Source: Liolophura sinensis
Taxonomy: Eukaryota > Mollusca > Polyplacophora > Chitonida > Chitonidae
NCBI RefSeq assembly: GCF_032854445.1
Contig: NC_088300.1
Coordinates: 7,750,001 to 7,814,000, forward strand
DNA length: 64,000 bases
Reading direction: 5' to 3'
The notes under the pieces are model-generated. The model had not been told where the DNA came from. It made no database searches and saw nothing but the letters and a program-made list of their open reading frames with translations. Positions 56,518 to 64,000 of the stretch are shown one piece after another (the first letter of the stretch is position 1; every line of letters begins with the position of its first letter). The position numbers were made by a program, and so were the translations under genes.

Positions 56518-59500
56518 CTGAAAAGACAACGAAAATACATGTAAGAGGCTGAATCAAAATTGTTGAAGATGTCTGTTCGAACAAGCAGTAATTTATTTCA
56601 AGTAAAGCAACAAATTATTAACATTCTAGGCCAACTCTTCTTGAAATATTAATACTGACTTGTGATAATATATTCAAAATCAATAAACACCAGTGTTAAC
56701 CATTTCAGACAGACGCTTAGTGTACGTGGTTCTTCCTGGGTATGGATAGACATTCATGCTTTAAGGCCATCATTCAAAAGTAAGAAAAATCTTTAACTCA
56801 GAGAGAGACTCAGTATGACCATTTTTCCTAAAATATGCAAGATACGCATGCCAAAACAACAACCGTAAACAATTTATTTTTCATTTAACTTGAAAATCTG
56901 AATCAGTCTCTGATCGTATTTGATTTTTTCGTTTCTTGCCACCACCTCATAAACTTTAGTCCTAAAGAAGACTCGGTTGAATATGCATTGTTTAAGAGCA
57001 AATTATATTAAAAGATAGCATGTCAAAACTTTGACAGTCTAACAAAACAACCGACATATAAGATCTGCTTAGTTGCATAACATATTTAACTATACATGTT
57101 ATCACTTCATACTTCATGAATCTTGCTAACTGAACTACAGAATAACAGTGGTTCATTAAGAACACTTTTGAGTTCTTACCTTTAACCTGATAGGTGAGAA
57201 CAAGGCTGTGTCAGAGTAGGGAGAGTTTTCATCCTCAGCTGATGAGCCACTGGTTGCCTTGGGACTCAACAATGCACAGCTGTCAGTCTGTCTCTGTAAC
57301 CTTAGCTTGGTCAGCCAATTAGAACGACCTTTACTAAAATGACATGGAGATCCCAGCTGTTTGGCAGATTTTGGAGGCGTGACCACACCCACTCCCATGA
57401 CTAGATTGGGAAGATTGGCAGTAGGGGAGGACACTATGCTTGGCTGTGTCAATTTTCGGACAGGTGAAGCTGTACAGTCAAATTCCACCCTGGCACAGCT
57501 CGGTTTAAGGTCTACCCTATTTTCAGTCTGTGACACTGTCGTAACATTTTCGCGTGATGATATGTCCTCCAGTGGATCCCTACACATTCGTTTAAACGGA
57601 CTTTCACATTCTGCTTTGTCTGCCTCCATGTCGGTGCTTATAAGCTTTCTCTTACAAACAGGAGTTCTTATGGTTTTGCCCCTGACTTTCAATATAGGCA
57701 CATTTTCCTGCTCTGTGCATTTCGTATGGGAACCAGGCAGCTGTGAGGGTTTCTCACCAGTATGTGCATGTGAAAACCATTTCTTGATAGACGGAGGTGT
57801 TTGTGGAATGAGACTGGCAGTTTTCCGAGCAGAACCGAGTGAACTACTGTGAGGGCCGCTCTGAGCTGACAGAGACAGGCTACGCTTCTGCGAAGGAGGT
57901 GTCATCAACTCTGCATGAACACAAGATTTCCTAGACAGTGGCGAGCCCAGAACACCCAACGTGCCAGTAGAAACTCCTGAAACACAGGAACACAAAAAAT
58001 AATGTACTTCCTGCCATAGCCAAATTCACCTCTCTATTATCACATCTACTTGTTTTGTGTAAACCTGACCATATAAACAAAAAGTCTATCAGACAGCAAT
58101 TCTTTTTTTTTCTCGTTTTTGTTTTTCATTTTTTTTTTTAATTCCGATTGATGAAAATTATAAAGTATTTTAAGGAACCTAACATTGTGAGGAAAGTAAA
58201 ACATTTTTTTTTTATCAAAGTCCCAATAAAAACTGCATAAAGCCTTTTTTTGAAGGGTACAATTCTAATAATGTCCTAATCATTTCTTCTTTTCGTGAAA
58301 GTGAAGGTTCTTTGTAACATGAAAACCATCTAAGACAGGCTTTATGATCTTTATTTAAGCAATCTAGTGATGTCCCAATATGGGGTAAATCGGATCCAAA
58401 TTGACAAGCATTTGCTTCGAAACAAGGAATTACACACTTATAAGAAACCATCAATGACTTGCTGAAAATGCCCTGGCAGAAGTGCATAGCACCCATAGCC
58501 ACTGGCCGTTGAAAGAGTAGGTTTCTATAGAATATTGTACGTGCATTATTGTATCAACAATGCTGACATGAAGATATGCTTTACAGACTAGAGTAGAACT
58601 CAAACAATATTCAGTTATTATCTTTATTACCTATGTCCTTGCTGACCCTCTGAGCAGTGCCTATTAAAGCCCCAAGGCCTTTCAGCCCCAGGCGTTTAGT
58701 GGCCCTCCAAACCCTCATAGTGTTATCATCGGACAGGGTGGCAATCTAATAACATAATGTGTTATGAACGTCAATCATCCACAGAGTACACACCATAACC
58801 CATTCCAGAAAACATCTAATGCTTGTACCTGTAGTTTCCCCACAGTAAAGTCACAGAAAATGTTTCATGGTAACGAAGAATAAAGCTGATATTAATTCAC
58901 CAAAGGTTCAAGGAAGTTTTTCAAACTTTGGACCCAGTATAACCTGTACATAAATCTGGTTTCTTAAATTTTTCTGGTACAGTACAATAATATGTATCTA
59001 GTATCAGTTTACATCTACACATGGTGCTGACTTAGTACGTCAAGTTATGCATCGTGCAAGAAGCTTCAGGTGTAACTGTGCTATACCACTTGTATACAAC
59101 AGAAAAACATTTTTTGTTCCTATGAAAACTATTTATCATTATTTTCTAAAATTCATATAAAATTTGATACAAGAACATTGCGAGACAAAGCAGACCTTAG
59201 TGAAGTCCTCTGGTGACCAGGCCACACTGGTGACCTCTGCAGAATGACCTTTCAGCATGACCGGGCTCTCCTGAGGGTGGCCAATCTGCGAATACAAATT
59301 AGATATGGTAAAATAATCCGCGATTTCCAGGCTTAGATGATGGAAGCACCACAAAACCTGAGACAGCATTGCTGGTGACCAATAATAATCTACTAAATAC
59401 TGTTGACTTATGGTCAACTCTTTAAAATGGTACCTTATCATTTACATGCATGTTTCCATCAATCATTTCAAGTCTAATCAATTTAAATTCACAACTTTAA

Positions 59501-62500
59501 AGCATATTAACAGCCGTCAAGCTTCAACTCCAAGCTTACCTTCCATATGTAGGCCTGTTGATCACTTGACCCACTGGCAATATACTGGTCATCAGGGCTG
59601 ACTGACGTCTTTATATAAAATGTGCTGTTCTGGTGGCCCTTGTAACAGTGAACTGTAATAACACAAAACACACCACATACAGTTTACTGTGAATGAGATC
59701 ATCATCAACAGCGTACATTTACCGTCAGTTGCCAGTTTCATAACAATATATTTAATTTCAACATTACTACAGTTGTACATTTTCCATTTATTACATCATC
59801 TATCATGAAAGTATCAAGTCTTAGATGGCTGATTTTTCAATGTTTAAACAAAAAAAAAAGGGAAGTAACTGAGGCTTGTACTCTTTAAGGTCTGAGCAAA
59901 GCTTTGAGTCATTGTATAGTGCATGTTTGAAACATCTGGGTGTCACTGATAATAAACATAAACCTACCTGCCAAACATATACCATTCCACGGCTGACTGT
60001 TACCACATTACATAAGCTAATACTAAAAATAATTCAGACACCTTTACAGTTGCCCCTGCACCTTATCCATTGCAAGTACTGAATTCCACCAAAATATTCA
60101 CTTTAAGAAGCACAGAAGCCTTAAAATGATATTTCAGATGTCAACACATAGGTTTTTGTGATAAGAAGTTAATCAAACTTCACAAAAATCTCTTATCTGG
60201 CTGTAAGTGGTGGACAAATCAATCAAAATAAAACAAAATGTATCATTTAAAATGTTCCAAATTGTAGTTCCAAACATCAATGCACAGAAAAGAGCTGGGT
60301 ACACACCTGGAATTGGTGAATAATTGATAAAGTCATACTGGTATATGACATCATCTGTACAGCTGGCAAACAGTCTGGTGCCTGTCGAGTCAAATAAGAG
60401 ACTGGAAAATCCTGCAAAACAAGTAACACATGCTGCACTTTAATATATCACTATACTGTGACAATTCACGTAAGAATGGGGTTTAAACATGTTACAACAT
60501 TACCATCAACATGCAAAGAAATGTTCCATGTAGAGACATATGGTTCCAAACATGGACACCAAGTAACAGTTTCTTGGAATGAAAATCTATTTAATTTCAT
60601 ACAATATTGACGAGAGCAAAAACAAAGAGAAACAAATAAATCTAAACATACCATGTTTTCTGGAGCTAAAGCCACTGTATAGAAGTGAATATTTGGGGAC
60701 CGGGTCTGTTTGCACTGTAGAGTAATTCTTACGCATGTCCCAAACTTTTACCACACTGTAAGATAAAAGAGAATTCATTTATACATTTATCTGACGAGTG
60801 TTTAACATCAATTTTGCACTAATATAACAGTCACCTTTATGGGTGGAGGACATCAGAAACCCTTAGTAACAATTCAACACCGAAAACATTTCAAACAGTC
60901 AACATCAACTCTGGTTTGGCAACACTCCAGTGTCATGAGGTGTAGTACAGAAAACAGAATCATTTCCTTCAAAATCAGCTGAAATTGTTTCTACTATCTA
61001 ATTCCCATTAGTAAAACATTAGTATTGGCCATGTCAGTCAAAGATTAGATAGCTGAAAATTCTTATTTCACTTAAAATCTGCTTATGAGCTGAAAATTAT
61101 CATCCCTGGTAATACAGTCATTAGTGGTGTTTTCTTCCATGATTGATTTTTTTTTTTTTTTTTTTTTTTTGATTGTTGTTTTACGCCGTACTCAAGAATA
61201 TTTCACTTATACGACGGCGGCCAGCATTATGGTGGGTGGAAACCAGGCACAGCCCGGGGGAAACCCACGACCATCCGCAGGTTGCTGACAGACCTTCTCA
61301 CGTACGGCCGGAGAGGAAGCCAGCATGGGCTGGACTTGAACTCACAGCGACCGCATTGGTGAGAGACTCCTGGGTCATTACGCTGCGCTAGCGCTTTAAC
61401 CGACTGAGCCACGGAGGCCCCTTTTCTTCCATGATCTAAACAGAATGACGTCAAACCCACTTGCACTGTTCGGTATTCACTAGATACCACAAAATTGTCA
61501 ACTTTTTCACATAACACTAACTGTGACAACCATGAAGTCGTGTCAACCTTCTCTTAACACCTGGACATTCTGACTTTCACAAAGACATTACTAACACTAG
61601 CCTACCATATCCCACCCTTTAAAACTGAACCAACTGCAGAGGCCTCCGGAAGACAAGATGATGGTCAGTGAAAACAAAGGGAGATTAGCAATTAATGTAC
61701 AGACTTGAAGTCCCCATCCTGTTGTTTCATCACTACAGCTCTTGGTATACATTTACTATCAACTGATGTGTTTATAAAAGTTTCGCAAACAGTACCAGTA
61801 CAAGGTGTAAACTAGGGCACCAATTTTTAAGACAACATCTACATGTAGTTTTCACTGTAGACAACTAACCAAGATAGCCAAACCGACTACATGTAGGTCC
61901 CATTACGTAGGTATAACTTACCCATCCACAGCTCCCGCCGAGACAAGATGATACTGGTCCTGAAACAGTACATTGGTCACACTCTGCTGGCTATCCTGGA
62001 ACACAAATAGATCACACCACATATGTATACCATCTCCTCAACTTTTCCAAACCTTTCCATATTGTAATGATATATTTCTTTTTCTTTTTTGTTAATCAAA
62101 GACATAAACTAACTTGTACAACAGAAATGCTAATATTTCATTAAGGTCATAAGCAACACAGGCCCTCACTTAACACTTATAAACATGACAGTTTCACCAA
62201 CTCATACTTTCAACACTTACATGTATGCCTATACCTCTTGCTGAAATGACGTCTAGTTTTCTTATGCCTTTATACACTATCAAATAAAACACATTCCTCA
62301 TGCAAAAAAACAAAACGCACTGCATTATATTAGACAGGTATAGATGTCATTTTAGAAAGTGGATTAAGTAACAGCATTATCGTTAATAGGGATTACACTT
62401 TCTGAATATAGTACACATTCTAGTGCTGAGATATGGCTATTTCTATTTTTGTGGAAGGCCTGTTGGTTGAGTGGTCTAGACAGTTGACATGTATTGCTGG

Positions 62501-63719
62501 CAATTTGGTTCCCGACTCTGAAGTTGCTGGTTCAAAACCCACAGTAGCCTCACCTAAATCTTAGTACTAGAATCTGTGTGCTATATTCAGAAAGTGTAAA
62601 CCCTACTAGCCATACTACTGCTGCTTCATATTATATGAGCATTTAAAGCTCTAGTGATTTGCCTTGCATAAGTATAATACTTAAGTCATCCCTTTTGCTG
62701 CCATGACATCTACCACAACTGTATTTAATAAAACACACCAACTCCTGAAGTCCAGAAGTAAGACAATGTGAAATTATCTTTTTCTTTACCAAAATTGGTC
62801 CCATCCTCATCTTCTTCTTGGACTTGCTGGCAGACGGCGGTGGAAGGCAATGGGCATTCCTTATAATGTTCACAGGAGGCATACGCTGGTCTGAACAAAC
62901 AGCAGAAATAGCTTGATAACCTAAAGGATAGTGATTGACAGAGCAGCCTTTGAACAGCCATCTTACCATAACCTTAAACTGTGTATCAAAAACTAATATC
63001 AGTTGTACATTCGTCAGAGTTGAACTTGTAGCTGGTATTTCATTAACAGTACCTTTCTTGTTGCACCTTCTGTCCCAAACCATAATGTGTCCATCCCTTG
63101 ATCCAGTTGCAAATACAGCTGGAAGGAAACACACAAATCTGAAATTTCCTTGGCAACTTTCACATCTCCGAACAAAACAACTCAGAAAAATAATCCAACA
63201 GTTTTATGTTAGGATCATTTCCGGAAAGTCAGAATCTGACCCAAGTTAAAATTTCAGTTGTCAGTAAATTTCAAGCAAAGGCAGACTTTAAATTTATGGC
63301 ACTTGTGTGTTATCATGCTTTTGACAATATCCAGCATTACACATAACTTAAATATCAATACATTTTTGTAAATGTCTGATGTAGGCCAGGAAATACACTT
63401 AGATGTCTAAAATATTATCATTTTGTTTGATAAAAAGGCATCCAATGTACTGAATAATCCTCATATGTGCAAAATACTTGAAAAGTTCATGCATAGTGGC
63501 ACAGAATTAATGACCATTAATGACATCAGTGCTCACCATCATTATCATGACCAATGCACACAGACTTGACACTGCTCGTGTGCCCCTTAAACACTTCCAG
63601 CTTGTCCCCTGACACAGCATCCCACAGTACTGCACTCTGGTCCCCAGAGGCTGTAATCAGCTTCTGTTCTGTCTTTAACCAGGTCAGGTCAAACACAGCA
63701 TTTGTGTGACTCAGCCACT
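56455..63719 (-). CDS. DTL: DTL/CDT2, WD40 substrate receptor of CRL4 ubiquitin ligase (N-terminal exons outside window)
   Basis: Eleven exons: 63537-63719, 63053-63118, 62790-62890, 61922-61995, 60652-60755, 60307-60411, 59540-59652, 59196-59285, 58631-58745, 57180-57976 and 56455-56517; all ten junctions agree in phase, giving about 603 residues. WD40 blades follow one another: WLSHTNAVFDLTWLKTEQKL to SAVLWDAVSGD, ATGSRDGHIMVWDRRC, SAGAVDG-VVKVWDMRKNY, FASCTDDVIYQYDF, IASGSSDQQAYIWK, LKGHSAEVTSVAWSPEDFTK, and TLSDDNTMRVWRATKR. The insert PPPSASKSKKKMRMGP lies between blades, as in DTL. The long exon at 57180 is a Ser/Thr-Pro-rich tail with many SP/TP sites; the last exon carries a PIP box. 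CRL4-CDT2 destroys CDT1, p21 and SET8 on PCNA-loaded chromatin in the nucleus. The protein is shorter in the tail than human DTL. Confidence 0.95.
61144..61421 (-). mobile_element. SINE family 1, full-length young copy with target-site duplication, in a DTL intron
   Basis: On the minus strand it begins GGGGCCTCCGTGGCTCAGTC (A box), GGTTAAAGCGCTAGCGCAGC, then B box GTTCAAGTCC, the conserved body, GTACGGCGTAAAACAACAAT and an A-run (T-run at about 61147-61170). The 14-base direct repeat TTTTCTTCCATGAT stands exactly on both sides (61130-61143 and 61422-61435). This copy best defines the family in the window. Confidence 0.96.
62387..62605. mobile_element. Inverted-repeat element enclosing a tRNA-like sequence, in a DTL intron
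   Basis: Arms at 62387-62432 and 62558-62605 are reverse complements over about 46 bases with few mismatches (ACACTTTCTGAATATAG against CTATATTCAGAAAGTGT; TTCTAGTGCTGAGAT against ATCTTAGTACTAGAA). Between them lies a tRNA-like stretch, about 62453-62545: GGCCTGTTGGTTGAGTGGTC fits an A box, and GCTGGTTCAAAACCCA a B box about 60 bases later. No open frame is present. It may be a MITE that captured a tRNA or tRNA-derived SINE. Confidence 0.65.
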
Positions 63720-64000
63720 CTGTCAACAAACACCAATTTCAGCAGAGTTTTCAATTTGAAACAATCACATACAATCTTTTGAAAACAAAAGAAACACCAA
63801 AATAAAATAAAGATGGATAACATATACCTGACAGTGGTGTAAGGCCTGCCCGCATGCCAAATGCAGGCAAAAATCCCTGCGGGCATGTTATAGGCTCGTG
63901 CAGCTTGCCCTATCGGGCAGCCACTAATTCTCAATACCCATTTTCTCCTTTACAAATGAATCCAACTCGTAATGTCTGGTGGATATCACGTGTTACCCTT
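63720..64000 (-). other. DTL: DTL intron sequence at the right edge
   Basis: After the acceptor at 63720-63721 the sequence is noncoding in all frames that could join. A short palindrome, GCCCGCATGCCAAATGCAGGC followed by GCGGGCATG, lies at about 63847-63880. Confidence 0.4.

Noticed and set aside
62453-62545. Functional tRNA gene
   Set aside because: A and B boxes are recognisable, but acceptor-stem pairing is not evident and no clear anticodon arm can be drawn; the arms around it point to a mobile element.
63847-63880. Palindrome near the right edge as a regulatory site
   Set aside because: It lies in a DTL intron, is short and imperfect, and nothing around it supports a function.

Overview
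The window is animal nuclear DNA, AT-rich, with GT-AG introns, long introns and many interspersed and tandem repeats. At least twelve copies or fragments of a tRNA-headed SINE occur (its 3' end runs into a TAAATAAATAAA tail), plus one copy of a second SINE family. From memory both families are common in mollusc DNA, so a bivalve or gastropod is the most likely source. This is inference; no database search was possible.

Layout, left to right. (1) 1-4087, minus strand: a serine/proline-rich, disordered protein I do not recognise, with a short first exon and one large exon that carries a one-base frame break. (2) 7512-9384, plus: a four-exon coiled-coil protein with a C-terminal death domain. 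(3) 10-13.6 kb: gene-poor, with three SINE copies in one orientation. (4) 14.0-20.1 kb, plus: a multi-exon gene with an F-BAR-like helical region and a basic tail, followed by a decayed Penelope-like reverse transcriptase and two arrays of a 62-bp repeat. (5) 25.6-30.0 kb, minus: glia maturation factor (GMF), complete, 142 aa in six exons. (6) 31.1-53.8 kb, plus: TARBP1, the large SPOUT/TrmH-type tRNA ribose methyltransferase, about 25 coding exons, with minisatellites of 30, 33 and 63 bp in three introns. (7) 56.5-63.7 kb, minus: DTL/CDT2, the WD40 substrate receptor of the CRL4 ubiquitin ligase, here without its first exons, which lie beyond the right edge.

GMF and TARBP1 are divergent across about 1.1 kb; TARBP1 and DTL converge. 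The genes do not form one pathway: GMF acts on Arp2/3 actin branches, TARBP1 on tRNA, DTL on replication-coupled proteolysis, the death-domain protein presumably in signalling, and the F-BAR-like protein presumably at membranes.

The most interesting signals are structural. A 30-bp minisatellite starts exactly at the TARBP1 exon 2 splice donor and copies that donor many times. The 63-bp minisatellite in another TARBP1 intron looks as if it grew from the core of the second SINE family. A TARBP1 exon start is duplicated in tandem with its splice acceptor. A tRNA-like sequence sits between long terminal inverted repeats in a DTL intron. Several apparent one-base frame breaks cluster at 38.7-40.6 kb; they sit mostly in homopolymers, so assembly error must be excluded before calling decay.
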